Both the position numbers and the translations under genes were made by a program. A DNA stretch of 64,000 bases from UTCFX2 sp963726375. Lineage in GTDB: Bacteria; Chloroflexota; Anaerolineae; Anaerolineales; UBA4823. The stretch covers positions 186,001-250,000 of the forward strand of contig CAVSCE010000007.1 in the NCBI GenBank assembly GCA_963726375.1, given 5' to 3'. Shown here in pieces: positions 9,301-18,367 of this stretch; the stretch's first letter is position 1, and each line of letters begins with the position of its first letter. The notes under the pieces are model-generated. The model made no database searches. It saw nothing but the letters and a program-made list of their open reading frames with translations, and had not been told where the DNA came from.

Positions 9301-10320
9301 ATGCAGGATTATTGGAAGATCGAAACACATGGAGAACCAATTGGTGCTGTTCAGGATTTCGTCCGGCGAATTTGGGATCAGGCTGGTTTAGATGGATTAA
9401 TTGCATCATCAAACGGTGAAAACCGACCGCGGCTGCTCATAAACTCAGAGCAGCTCCTTGAGGTTAATCCTTTCCGTCCGCTGATGATGGAAAATTGCGC
9501 CCATTCGATCCCTTCCGAATTGGTTAAACACCCGCAAGGCAAATTGGGCGTTCTGCTTCGCCCTTGTGAAATGCGAGCATTGATCGAAGTGTCAAAACGA
9601 AAAGCGGTCGAGCTCGATCGGTTGGTTACGATTTGCATCGACTGCCTGGGAACTTTTCCTGCTGATGAATATGCCTGGCGGTCTCAAAAAATTGGTGCAT
9701 CTGAGCGCCTGGCGGATGATGCGATCAAGTTTGCTCGTCAGGGGGGGATCCTTGCATACCGTTATCGTCCGGCGTGTCAGACTTGTGCTTCGCCTGGAGC
9801 ACAATCTGCGGATATAAATATCCACATCCTTGGCTTGCCTGTAAGGCAGCAAATATTGGTCCATACTTGTGGAAATCGACTCTCTGAAACGCTCGATATC
9901 GCGGTCCTAGCCGACGGTCTTGCGGAAGAAGAACCGATACAGCAGCACGAACATACTCTGGCTCGACAGACCGAGCGCCACCATCAGACGATGGAACGAG
10001 TAATTCGGGCTTTGGAGGATCTCCTTCCGAAAAATGTGGACGCATTGATTGTTCAACTTGAAAACTGCGGTAGCTGCCAGCGTTGCATGGCTGTTTGCCC
10101 GGTCTGCTCGGCAGAATTTCCACGGAAGAATGCAGAAGGTCATTATCCACACCATGCGATCGAACGCTGGCTGGTTTCCTGTTCGGGCTGCGGAATGTGT
10201 GAGCAAGCGTGCAGCGCAAACCTGCCTCTGAGCGTGATATTTGGCTCAATTCGTGAGAAGCTGAGTGAGGAATTTAGTTATCTTCCTGGTCGTAATTGGG
10301 AGGCGCCGCTTCCGCTTTGA
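9301..10320 (+). CDS. FrhB/FdhB-like F420 (or flavin) binding Fe-S protein
   Basis: Protein of 339 residues related to the beta subunit of F420-reducing hydrogenase and F420-linked dehydrogenases. The N-terminal two thirds have the FrhB-type core (LLRPCEMRALIEVSKR, CIDCLGTFPADEY). The C-terminus holds two ferredoxin-like [4Fe-4S] motifs (CGSCQRCMAVCPVC and CSGCGMCEQAC). ATG 9301 follows TTGGAGGAC at good spacing and lies 16 bases after the HdrD-like stop. The family binds FAD and reduces or oxidises coenzyme F420. Since F420 biosynthesis genes occur in this same window, an F420H2-linked input to the Hdr and quinol genes upstream is plausible, but not proven. Confidence 0.75.
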   Translation: MQDYWKIETHGEPIGAVQDFVRRIWDQAGLDGLIASSNGENRPRLLINSEQLLEVNPFRPLMMENCAHSIPSELVKHPQGKLGVLLRPCEMRALIEVSKRKAVELDRLVTICIDCLGTFPADEYAWRSQKIGASERLADDAIKFARQGGILAYRYRPACQTCASPGAQSADINIHILGLPVRQQILVHTCGNRLSETLDIAVLADGLAEEEPIQQHEHTLARQTERHHQTMERVIRALEDLLPKNVDALIVQLENCGSCQRCMAVCPVCSAEFPRKNAEGHYPHHAIERWLVSCSGCGMCEQACSANLPLSVIFGSIREKLSEEFSYLPGRNWEAPLPL

Positions 10321-10407
10321 TTAGCAACGAAACATTATCTGGGATAACTCAGAACCCAAGGGTCTGGAAGCCAAAAAATTACACCTGCTGGTATCAGATG
10401 GGTTCAC

Positions 10408-10436
10408 TTGACCCCAATTCAAGCGACCGTTATAAT
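10408..10436 (+). promoter_or_regulatory. Sigma-70-type promoter of lpdA
   Basis: TTGACC at 10408-10413 and a perfect TATAAT at 10431-10436 are separated by exactly 17 bases. They lie 65 bases ahead of the lpdA start and match the housekeeping promoter consensus very closely. This indicates that lpdA is transcribed separately from the redox operon before it. Confidence 0.75.
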
Positions 10437-10501
10437 GAGAGTGGAGTCCAATACCATTCCAGTGGGAAAAAAGTAAATATAACCAAAAAACAGGAGAAAT
10501 C

Positions 10502-11899
10502 ATGAGCGATTACGACGTGGTTGTCATTGGCGCCGGACCCGGCGGGTATGTCTGTGCGATTCGCGCTGCCCAACTTGGCTTGAAGACTGCGATCGTTGAC
10601 AAGCAGTGGCTTGGAGGTGTGTGCCTGAACGTTGGTTGTATTCCATCAAAAGCGTTGTTGAAGAACGCTGAAGTCGCGCATACCTTGCGCGAGCGCAGCA
10701 AAGAATTTGGTTTCTCATTTGAGAACCTGGTTCTGGATTACAGTGTGGCGGTAAAACGCAGCCGCCAGACATCCGATCGACTCGTTAAGGGTGTTGGCTT
10801 TTTAATGAAGAAGAATAATATCGATGTCCATATGGGCACGGCCAAAATAGCTGCCGCAGATAAGGTCCTTGTGACCGATAAAGATGGGAAAACGAACGAA
10901 TTAAAAACAAAAAACATTGTCGTCGCCACCGGAGCCAGCGTCGCGATCCCACCTGGCTGGAAGATTGATGGCGAGAAAATCCTCACATACCTGGAAGCGA
11001 TTCTACAGGAGAAGCTGCCAAAATCTGCGATTGTGATTGGAGCTGGCGCGATTGGGGTCGAATTCGCTACAGTCTGGCATTCCTATGGCGTCGACGTCAC
11101 TATCGTTGAAATGCTACCGAGAATTGTTCCTTTGGAAGATGAAGAAGTAAGCGATGAGCTTGCTAAAAACTTGAAACGCCGCAAGATGAACATATTAACA
11201 GGTCATCGCGTTCAGGAAATCCGGGCGACCGAACAGGGCGTTCAGGTGAAAGTCGCTGGTGAAGATGGCGAAAAGACCCTCGAAGCCGAGCAGGCTCTCG
11301 TTGCGATCGGTTTCAAGCCTAACGGCCGGGGATTGGGTCTCGAAGAGCTTGGCGTAGCGATTAATGAACGCGGCGCGATCGAAATTGACGAGCGAATGGC
11401 GACGAATGTTCCCGGGATTTGGGCGATTGGAGATGTAACCGCGAAGCTTATGCTTGCCCATGTTGCCTCAGCGCAGGGTATCATCTGTTCAGAAACCATT
11501 GCCGGGGTTGAGACGACCAGGCTAAATTATGAAATGATGCCGCGTGCAACCTACTGTCAACCCCAGGTAGCTTCATTTGGGCTGACAGAGACGCAGGCGC
11601 GCGAACGCGGTTATGATGTTAAGGTGGCGCGCTTTCCATTCCAGGCGAATGGAAAAGCACTGGGGCTGGGTGATGCAGTCGGATGGGCAAAAATTGTCAG
11701 CGATGCCAAGTATGGCGAAATTCTGGGAGCCCATTTGATTGGTCCTGAAGTGACCGAGCTCCTGCCGGAGCTGACTCTGGCACAAATGATGGAAATTACC
11801 GTGCATGAAATTGGCCGAAATGTCCATGCCCATCCAACCTTAAGCGAAGCTCTAATGGAGGCTGCTGAAGCCTCGGCAGGTCAGGCGATTAATATCTGA
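10502..11899 (+). CDS. lpdA: Dihydrolipoyl dehydrogenase (E3)
   Basis: Flavoprotein disulfide reductase of 465 residues that reoxidises dihydrolipoyl groups of E2 and passes electrons to NAD+. The sequence shows the N-terminal FAD motif GAGPGGYVCAIRAAQ, the redox-active disulfide GGVCLNVGCIPSK, the NAD motif GAGAIGVEFATVW, the second FAD motif IGDV and the C-terminal HAHPTLSEA with the catalytic His. CAGGAG precedes ATG 10502. It is the only E3 seen here and probably serves the E1/E2 genes at 374-4116. A strong promoter and a hairpin flank it, so it is likely monocistronic. Confidence 0.95.
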   Translation: MSDYDVVVIGAGPGGYVCAIRAAQLGLKTAIVDKQWLGGVCLNVGCIPSKALLKNAEVAHTLRERSKEFGFSFENLVLDYSVAVKRSRQTSDRLVKGVGFLMKKNNIDVHMGTAKIAAADKVLVTDKDGKTNELKTKNIVVATGASVAIPPGWKIDGEKILTYLEAILQEKLPKSAIVIGAGAIGVEFATVWHSYGVDVTIVEMLPRIVPLEDEEVSDELAKNLKRRKMNILTGHRVQEIRATEQGVQVKVAGEDGEKTLEAEQALVAIGFKPNGRGLGLEELGVAINERGAIEIDERMATNVPGIWAIGDVTAKLMLAHVASAQGIICSETIAGVETTRLNYEMMPRATYCQPQVASFGLTETQARERGYDVKVARFPFQANGKALGLGDAVGWAKIVSDAKYGEILGAHLIGPEVTELLPELTLAQMMEITVHEIGRNVHAHPTLSEALMEAAEASAGQAINI

Positions 11900-11927
11900 G
11901 ATCATTAAGATCGGATAGAACCGAAAA

Positions 11928-11972
11928 ATCGAGGCAAGATAAACGCGAGCCACGCGTATATCCTGCCTCGAT
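11928..11972. terminator. Bidirectional terminator-like hairpin
   Basis: A long inverted repeat pairs 11928-11941 (ATCGAGGCAAGATA) with 11959-11972 (TATCCTGCCTCGAT), with one G-U pair. The loop contains a second ACGCG/CGCGT stem. It sits between the convergent lpdA and glycosyltransferase genes and could terminate both. Confidence 0.6.
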
Positions 11973-11990
11973 ACGTTTAATCGATTGCAT

Positions 11991-13196
11991 TCAGTATTTG
12001 CGACTAATTAGCATTTGATAAAACGCCGAAGCCTGCTCCATCACAGACCTGTATTCGGCACGTTCGGCAATCAAGCTGCTGTTAATCTTCCCGGCATTTT
12101 TCTGGAGTTCAGTATTATCAAGAGCGTAGATGATGGAATTTGCGATCGAGGCAGGATCATTTGGATTGAATAGGAGGCCATTCTCATTAGGGGTGATCCA
12201 TTCTCGAAGCAATTCCAGGTCGCCGGCAACTGGAAGGCAGCCGCACGCCATCGCTTCCAGGAGTGTGTTAGGCGTACCATCATGATTGCTTGGTGAAACC
12301 ACTACCTTAGACTGTCGAAACAAATCAGCCATCTCAGATCTTGTCTTTCGGGGTAACAGCTCAACATTCTTCTCAATTCCTAACTCCTTCACCCATCGGA
12401 ACGCTTCAGCCTCACCAGCCATCATCGTGCAAAGAAATCTAGCCTGCGGGAAACGCTTGAGCACTTCAGGGAGAGAGCGAAAGAATGCATGATTATTCAC
12501 ATAAGAGCGAAAGCCCCTTGGATTGATGACGACCGGCTGAGTGACTGGTTCGGCGGGAGGATAAAAGATCTCTTCTTGAATTCCGCCTGCTCCTGGAAGG
12601 ACAATGGTATCTTTAGATTTCTCAAATCCCCATTCACGAGCCAGGCGGATATCGCGATGGCAGTCTGCGTGAATAGCTGATGCCTGGGAGAGTGAAAAGC
12701 GGGTTTGTTTACGCATCCAGGGGGTCGCTGGGGCATGCAGGGTAAAATCATTCCCCCAGATGGATATTAAGAGTGGGATTCTCTGGGATCGCCGGGTGTC
12801 AGAGGACTCTCCAGGAAGTCCAATCGCTTGCGCCGCCAGCATCCCTTCATATGGGATTCTCATCGCGTGGATCAAATCCGGGTGGATTTCTTCAATCAAC
12901 GGCTTCAATCGATTGGCGGCTGATCCCAGGGTAAATGGTCCCAGCAGCTGGCGAAGGCGTGTTCGCAAAGCAACTGTCCCGTGCAGCCAGGCGGCTTTTT
13001 GCGCCAGTCCTTCACTCTTCCCGCCTGATTTCATGCTGCTGAATGCAACCGGGATAAAATTGTAAGAAGCAAAGCGAGGATCAGGGTCGCATGGGAATGA
13101 AGAAACCAGGTGAACTTCTTCTCCAAGGTCAAGAAAATACTGGATCCAGTTCAAAGCGATTGGTGATCGACCGTCGGCGATGAAGAGCAGGCGCAT
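11991..13196 (-). CDS. Glycosyltransferase family 4
   Basis: Retaining GT-B glycosyltransferase of 401 residues. The N-terminal domain starts with MRLLFIADGRSPIALNW. The C-terminal nucleotide-sugar domain has the usual EX7E-like region (SPSNHDGTPNTLLEAMACG) that distinguishes GT4 enzymes. It is the last gene of a minus-strand run of glycan genes starting at 18147. Its start overlaps the end of the preceding glycosyltransferase by up to 46 bases, so the two are probably coupled. The sugar donor and acceptor are unknown. Confidence 0.88.
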   Translation of the reverse strand: MRLLFIADGRSPIALNWIQYFLDLGEEVHLVSSFPCDPDPRFASYNFIPVAFSSMKSGGKSEGLAQKAAWLHGTVALRTRLRQLLGPFTLGSAANRLKPLIEEIHPDLIHAMRIPYEGMLAAQAIGLPGESSDTRRSQRIPLLISIWGNDFTLHAPATPWMRKQTRFSLSQASAIHADCHRDIRLAREWGFEKSKDTIVLPGAGGIQEEIFYPPAEPVTQPVVINPRGFRSYVNNHAFFRSLPEVLKRFPQARFLCTMMAGEAEAFRWVKELGIEKNVELLPRKTRSEMADLFRQSKVVVSPSNHDGTPNTLLEAMACGCLPVAGDLELLREWITPNENGLLFNPNDPASIANSIIYALDNTELQKNAGKINSSLIAERAEYRSVMEQASAFYQMLISRKY

Positions 13197-14366
13197 TTCA
13201 GGCTTTCTGATTGTGAAAAACAGGGTTTGTCGGTGCTGGATCGGATCTGTCTGGTGACTTCGTTCAAAGCATGGACAAAGGAGGCAGCCATGTTTTCCAG
13301 GTTGATTTCTTCTGAAACAATCCTAAAGGATTCGTCACCCATTCTTCGCAAGCGCCAGGGATCGGCAAGGGCGTCGTGCAGAGCTGCGGTCAGGGCATTC
13401 AGGTCGTCTGAAGGGATGATCCAACCATTCTGCGGTCGGACAAGATCTCCTTGTGTGCCGTCACCCCTCGCGACGATTACTGGCAAGCCATGAGACATGG
13501 CTTCCTGAACGGCTAACCCTCCAGTACCGGGCAGCACAAAAAGATCAGCCTCCAAAAACAACCGATCCAGCTCAGGTCCAAATAGCGCTCCAACGAACTC
13601 CGCTTGAGGATAGAATTCATTTGACAGGACCTCGAGCTCTGCCCGGGCAGGACCATCACCCACAATCGACAGCCGTGGCTGCAGATCCGGTGAAAGCCCG
13701 GCGCAAGCCTTGAGAAGCAGATCGATCCGTTTGCGCTTTTGCAGCCGCCCGACAAACAGCAAACGTGGTTTTTCAGAAAAGGAATGTGATCGAACAGGAG
13801 GTCTGGCTGTTGGTTTTCTCGCAGCAGCGTTCGGTGCAACGAAGACACGCTCAGGTGAAAAACCGACGGCCTGATATTCCTGGGCGCCCTGGAGGCTGTA
13901 AGCGATGATGCCGTCCAAACGGCGTAGAAATTTTTGACGGGACTGCAGACGCCAGGTTTTTAACCATCCTGATACGGGCGCTGCTCCCAAGCCCCATCCA
14001 AGCACGGGTCGACCTCGGGAGTGCATCCATTCCACTGCCTGGAGAGTGCTTGGATATCGCGGATTCGCTTCAACAATCATCGCATCAGGATCCCATCCTT
14101 CTAGCCACTCAAGAATTCCCGTCTGCCGGCATTGATAGAAAGGAGAGGACACTTTTAAGAAAATGATGATTGACAGCCGGGAAATACTGTCCTACAGAGA
14201 GGCTTTTTACGGAGGTTATCTGTTCCTCGGGTTTAGGATCTCCTGCAAATACACTTAACCCGCCTGTACAGATTTCGGCCAGGATTTCAAAAAATGCTGC
14301 TCTATATCCAGGCAGAACGCGCTGTTGAACTGCTAGCCTGCCAGAGAAGGGAAGCCCCGTTTTCAA
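13151..14366 (-). CDS. Glycosyltransferase family 4, one frameshift
   Basis: GT-B glycosyltransferase of about 400 residues. The first ~70 residues (LPFSGRLAVQQRVLPGYRAAFFE onward) lie in one frame and the rest (SSPFYQCRQTGILEWLEGW to the end) in another. The switch is at a four-base homopolymer (14153-14156); removing one base rejoins HHFLK to VSSPFYQC. The donor-binding domain shows LLFVGRLQKRKRIDLLL and FVLPGTGGLAVQEAMSHGLP. TTG 14366 is a likely start, overlapping the TGA of the methyltransferase gene and preceded by AAAGGA. The last ~15 codons overlap the next gene and may lie beyond the true stop. Confidence 0.78.
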
Positions 14367-15328
14367 GACGATTCCTTTATCTCCGGTTGGAGGTTTTCTT
14401 GGGCCGCTTTCGAATTGTTTGTCCGTTTGCTTCCTTGCTCGGTGACGATTGGCTGCGGCATCGCAAGCAGGTAGGCTTTCCACCCTAGCGCTTCTAACGT
14501 ATGGATTTGCGGATATCCTTTGACCATTTCGTGAATGGTGTAATTCGCCGCTGTGAAAGCCTCCCAGGCGGCTTGTGCTGCTTCGTGACCGTGAAGCTCA
14601 ATCAAAACCAGTGGGCGCACTTCTGCCAAAAGACGCCTCATGCCTGTGAGCGCAAGGACTTCTCCGCCTTCAATATCCATTTTGACGACCTGAGGCTCCG
14701 GGTTGCAGCTGCCGAAGACGAAATCGTCCAGCGAAATCCCCGAGACATCGATCGCAAAGTTGTATTTAATTTCCTGGCGACCGGCAGATCCTTCCGCCTT
14801 GCCCATCCCTCCGGACGGACCAACCAGAAACCGCACCGGGCGGCTGGATTCGATGACGGCAGCTGGCACAACTGAAATCCGTGAACCGAAATCGTTCAAT
14901 CTAATGTTCGCTCGGAGCCGCTCCTGGTTCTCGGGCAGCGCTTCAAACGCATAAACCCTACCAGCAGAACCGGTTTTGCGGGCAAGGAGCAGACTGATGT
15001 ATCCGATGTTTGCACCGACGTCGTAGATAGTTGCTCCAGTGGAGACATATTTTTCCACTGCCTGCTGCAGTTCGGACTCGTAGGTTCCCAGCCAGTAATC
15101 TTTCTCGGTATGCAGGTCCAGGAGCAGTTTCGCACCTGCGAGACCTCCAGATGCAACCGTCTCTGTCACCATCCCACGTGGGGCAGCCCGGTTGAGGGTC
15201 CCGCGCAGCAGGCGCGCAAGCGGAGGAATGCTGTAAAGCCGCCGTTTGACGGGCACTGGGAGCAAGCGGGCAGTAAATGCGGCGAATGATAGCAGCAGAT
15301 TTTTCACTTCAGCTCGGAAGTAATACAT
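14363..15328 (-). CDS. FkbM-family methyltransferase
   Basis: SAM-dependent methyltransferase of the FkbM family, which typically O-methylates sugars or polyketides. Motif I reads IYDVGANIGYISLLLARK, followed by VYAFEALPENQERLR, and the acidic VVKMDIEGGEVLAL is typical of this family. It lies between two glycosyltransferases, so it probably methylates a sugar of a surface glycan. An in-frame ATG at 15355 exists, but ATG 15328 is preferred because it reduces overlap with the previous gene, whose stop is at 15309. Confidence 0.88.
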   Translation of the reverse strand: MYYFRAEVKNLLLSFAAFTARLLPVPVKRRLYSIPPLARLLRGTLNRAAPRGMVTETVASGGLAGAKLLLDLHTEKDYWLGTYESELQQAVEKYVSTGATIYDVGANIGYISLLLARKTGSAGRVYAFEALPENQERLRANIRLNDFGSRISVVPAAVIESSRPVRFLVGPSGGMGKAEGSAGRQEIKYNFAIDVSGISLDDFVFGSCNPEPQVVKMDIEGGEVLALTGMRRLLAEVRPLVLIELHGHEAAQAAWEAFTAANYTIHEMVKGYPQIHTLEALGWKAYLLAMPQPIVTEQGSKRTNNSKAAQENLQPEIKESS

Positions 15329-16398
15329 TAAGGTATTCTTCGACCATCCGTTCAAGGTTAAAGGAATCTTCCGCCTGGCGGCGGGCAGCTGTTCGATAGT
15401 CTGGCTGATTATTCAGGACTTCAAATGCTGCGATTGCCAGGGCTGCAGTGTCAGGAGGGTCCAGCTTCCAGGGGTCTCCGCCGTAAGGGACGATTTTCCC
15501 GGCGCCGCCGACCACAATCTCAGAAAGGGAGCCGGTATCGAAGCTCACCACCGGGAGACCGCACGCCAAAGCTTCGATAACTGCGTTAGGACAGGCTGGA
15601 TGGATGTCCGACGAATAAAGCAGATGGGCAGCGCGATCAATGGCAGGGATTTGGTGTCGACCAACCAACCCGACCCATGACACATCAAAGTAAGCGCTAG
15701 CTCCCATCTGGGATAACTTATTGTTCCAATCGTCGCGCAGCGATTCATGCACTCGACCTACGATCTTCAACTCTATCCTGTTAGGCGGTTCTGAAGGATA
15801 TTTTTGTTGGATAAATTTTGATAATTGTGTGACCATGTCGATTGCCACAGCCACTCCCATTTCGTACCCACCCATTAAGCTACCTTCGACCATCAGCACC
15901 CTCCAATGATCCAGGGGAGGCTTTTCAGACCCATTTGGAGAGTAGATATTTAGGTCCACGCCATTGTAAATCACAAAATTAGGTATAGGGGAGATGCCTC
16001 GCACCCGCTCCCACCAACGACGGGAAAATTCACTTTGATAGACGATCTGGCTGGCAAAATACTTGCGGATTAACGCCAGCAGCATGTTTCCATACTCAGC
16101 CCGCATGTAATGGTGCAGACCAGTCCGTTGAAAGCCAGACAATCGGTGGAGCCAGTTCATTCCGTCCAATCTCTGGACAATCGGGATGCCTCGACGGCGA
16201 GCCTTTAACAACCCGGGCAGGTCTCGAGTTCCTCCGACAACCAGCACAGCCTGGTAGAGGTTATCATTCAGATCGAGGCATACGTCAATGTTCCTAGCCT
16301 TAAGCCCGTCGATCAGCTTGTGTTGAAAAGAGACCATCCCGCCGACACCTTCAAGACGAGGAATGATGCAGACCTTCCTGGGACTTTCAGCGATCACG
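15309..16398 (-). CDS. Glycosyltransferase family 4
   Basis: GT-B glycosyltransferase of about 360 residues. The N-terminus reads KVCIIPRLEGVGGMVSFQHK. The donor domain has IVGRVHESLRDDW, then a segment ending HPACPNAVIEALACGLP with its EX7E-like acidic pair. GTG 16398 gives a short overlap with the acetyltransferase stop (16387). ATG 16439 is also in frame but would create a 53-base overlap. It belongs to the same minus-strand glycan cluster. Confidence 0.85.
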
Positions 16399-16830
16399 TT
16401 TGCCTGCACATTTTGCCGGGATACCAGTCCAGACCTCATCCTCGCCTGTGGTTTCTAGCAATACCGCGTTCGCTCCGATGATTGCGCCACGCCGAACCAC
16501 CAGAGTCCCTTCACGGCACAGGACCTTTGCGCCTGCTGCCAGGATGACATCATCTTCTATGACAATACCTTGAAACCTGGATTTTTCAAACGGAAGATGG
16601 ATATCGGCGCGCCCAAGCGTGACGCCAGGATACATCTTCACCCCATCGCCAATTACTGATTTCGAATGGATGACAACGCCAACCCCACCATGCACGAGTT
16701 CAAAATCCTTTCCAATAGAAACGCTTCTGGGGATTTCGACGCCAAGCACTTTCAATGTGTAATAGGCAAGTCGGCCGATCAGAGGCCATTTTCTTGCATA
16801 AACAAGCGAGGTGGGCAGGTCTTTTGCCAT
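16387..16830 (-). CDS. Serine acetyltransferase-like left-handed beta-helix protein
   Basis: Acyltransferase of 147 residues built on the hexapeptide-repeat (left-handed beta-helix) fold, similar to the catalytic part of serine O-acetyltransferase CysE. Visible elements are HGGVGVVIHSKSVIGDGV, a TLGRADIHLPFE loop and a repeat ladder ending VWTGIPAKCAG. It is much shorter than CysE and lacks the N-terminal helical domain. Such short forms in glycan clusters commonly acetylate sugars, so that role is as likely as cysteine synthesis. It starts 13 bases after the dehydrogenase gene stop. Confidence 0.78.
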   Translation of the reverse strand: MAKDLPTSLVYARKWPLIGRLAYYTLKVLGVEIPRSVSIGKDFELVHGGVGVVIHSKSVIGDGVKMYPGVTLGRADIHLPFEKSRFQGIVIEDDVILAAGAKVLCREGTLVVRRGAIIGANAVLLETTGEDEVWTGIPAKCAGKRDR

Positions 16831-16842
16831 AGGTTTGTCTAA

Positions 16843-18147
16843 TTACTGGAGCGGCCCGACATTCGAAGCGCCCAACCGGGTGATCTTAAAACCAGCTTTC
16901 TGCCAGCTATCATCTCTCCAGCAATTGACTGCATCCACAACATCACGGGCAGTCGTCCAACCAGCCAACTCACCAGGATCGAGCGTTTTGAAATCCTTAT
17001 GTCCGACCAGAAGCAGAATGAGCTCAGCACCTTCCAGTGCAATCTTGAGTGTCGCGGCGGTTGACAAACCTTCAATCCTGGCATCGAGTTTATTGGGTTC
17101 ATAAGCGCTAACAAGTGCACCATGTTCGATTAGAAGGCGCGCGGTTTCTACGGCAGGGCTTTCGCGCAGATCATCCACGTCAGGCTTGTAAGAAAGCCCC
17201 AGACAAGCGATCTTCTTGCCGGAGAGTTCTGAAACTTGTTTAATCCTGAGGGCTTTCATAACCAGCTCCATCACATGGTGCGGCTGTAAATCGTTCACTT
17301 TACGGGCAGCAAGAATTATTGGGGTTAAATCCGGAGCAGCTTCCACCAGGAACCAGGGATCCACGCTGATGCAGTGGCCGCCAACTCCTGGCCCGGGGGA
17401 AAGGATGTTTACGCGCGGGTGGAGGTTTGCTATTGAAATGGCTTCCCAGACGTCGATCCCAAAACGATCAGCCAGGTGGGCAAATTCATTTGCGATTGCG
17501 ATATTCACATCTCGATATGTGTTTTCCATTAATTTGACCATTTCAGCAGTCGTGGCATCGGTCAGGCGGATTTCTCCTCGCACAAAGACGCTGTAAAGAT
17601 CGCGGCCGGCTTCGGCTGATTTCAGGTTAATCCCACCGATGACCCGGGCATTTTCGATCAGCTCGCGAAGGATTTGTCCGGGCAGGACGCGCTCAGGTGA
17701 ATATCCAAGCAGAAAGTCACTGCCTGCCTTTAAACCAGATTTCTCAAGAATTGGTGCAACCAGATCCACGGTCGTGCGCGGCGGTGATGTCGACTCAAGG
17801 ATGACGAGGTTGCCAGGTTTTAGAAAGGGAACAATCGCTTCGGCGGCAGAGATGACAAATCGCATATCTGCACGTTTATCGTCAAGAAATGGTGTTGGTA
17901 CGGCAATGATGAACGCATCCGCGGTTTCAGGTGAGCTGTGGATTTCCAGATTTCCTGATCTCAATGCTGCCTGGACCACGTCCCTGAGACCTGGTTCCTG
18001 GATGTGAAGCCTGCCGCTGCGCAGAATTTCAACTACTTCGGGATTTATATCTACGCCGATAACCTGGAGATTATGGGTCGCAAACGTGCTTGCAGTTGGC
18101 AGACCGATATACCCAAGCCCCAGGACGCAGATCTTTTGAAATTTCAC
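16843..18147 (-). CDS. wecC: UDP-N-acetyl-D-mannosaminuronate-type nucleotide-sugar dehydrogenase
   Basis: Nucleotide-sugar dehydrogenase of 434 residues that oxidises a UDP-sugar to the uronic acid with two NAD+. The Rossmann motif is VLGLGYIGLPTAS, and the central domain carries AEMVKLMENTYRDVNIAIANE with the catalytic Lys/Asn set. The catalytic loop has Cys in SPGPGVGGHCISVDPWFL. The C-terminal UDP-binding domain contains ACLGLSYKPDVDDLRESP. The VGGHCI loop and SVDPWFL fit WecC/TviB-type rather than Ugd enzymes, but the gene name is approximate. It is the first gene of the minus-strand glycan cluster, divergent from lexA. Confidence 0.85.
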   Translation of the reverse strand: MKFQKICVLGLGYIGLPTASTFATHNLQVIGVDINPEVVEILRSGRLHIQEPGLRDVVQAALRSGNLEIHSSPETADAFIIAVPTPFLDDKRADMRFVISAAEAIVPFLKPGNLVILESTSPPRTTVDLVAPILEKSGLKAGSDFLLGYSPERVLPGQILRELIENARVIGGINLKSAEAGRDLYSVFVRGEIRLTDATTAEMVKLMENTYRDVNIAIANEFAHLADRFGIDVWEAISIANLHPRVNILSPGPGVGGHCISVDPWFLVEAAPDLTPIILAARKVNDLQPHHVMELVMKALRIKQVSELSGKKIACLGLSYKPDVDDLRESPAVETARLLIEHGALVSAYEPNKLDARIEGLSTAATLKIALEGAELILLLVGHKDFKTLDPGELAGWTTARDVVDAVNCWRDDSWQKAGFKITRLGASNVGPLQ

Positions 18148-18272
18148 GCTTAACTCCTCGAAAATGATGTCCGTTTACCAAGAAATTGTTTCAGACTCTG
18201 GAAAGCTTAGATTTGATTGGATGGAGGACCAACCATACGATTATGCCATAAAAAAACAAAACTTACAGCACC

Positions 18273-18302
18273 TTGACACAGAACGTATGTTCGTGTTATT
18301 AT
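18273..18302 (+). promoter_or_regulatory. lexA promoter with embedded LexA (SOS) box
   Basis: A perfect TTGACA at 18273-18278 and TATTAT at 18297-18302 (18-base spacer) precede lexA by about 66 bases. The spacer contains the palindrome GAACGTATGTTC at 18281-18292, a full GAAC-N4-GTTC match to the Bacillus/actinobacterial-type SOS box. A repressor bound there would block RNA polymerase, which indicates autoregulation. Confidence 0.75.
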
Positions 18303-18367
18303 ATAATTAGCACAAATAATCGAATAATCATGGCAAAGAATGAACGCCAGAGATTGGAGGAAAAATT

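Noticed and set aside
10296..10505. A 69-codon plus-strand frame between the FrhB-like gene and lpdA.
   Set aside because: It covers the strong lpdA promoter, has no ribosome site and shows no conserved pattern.
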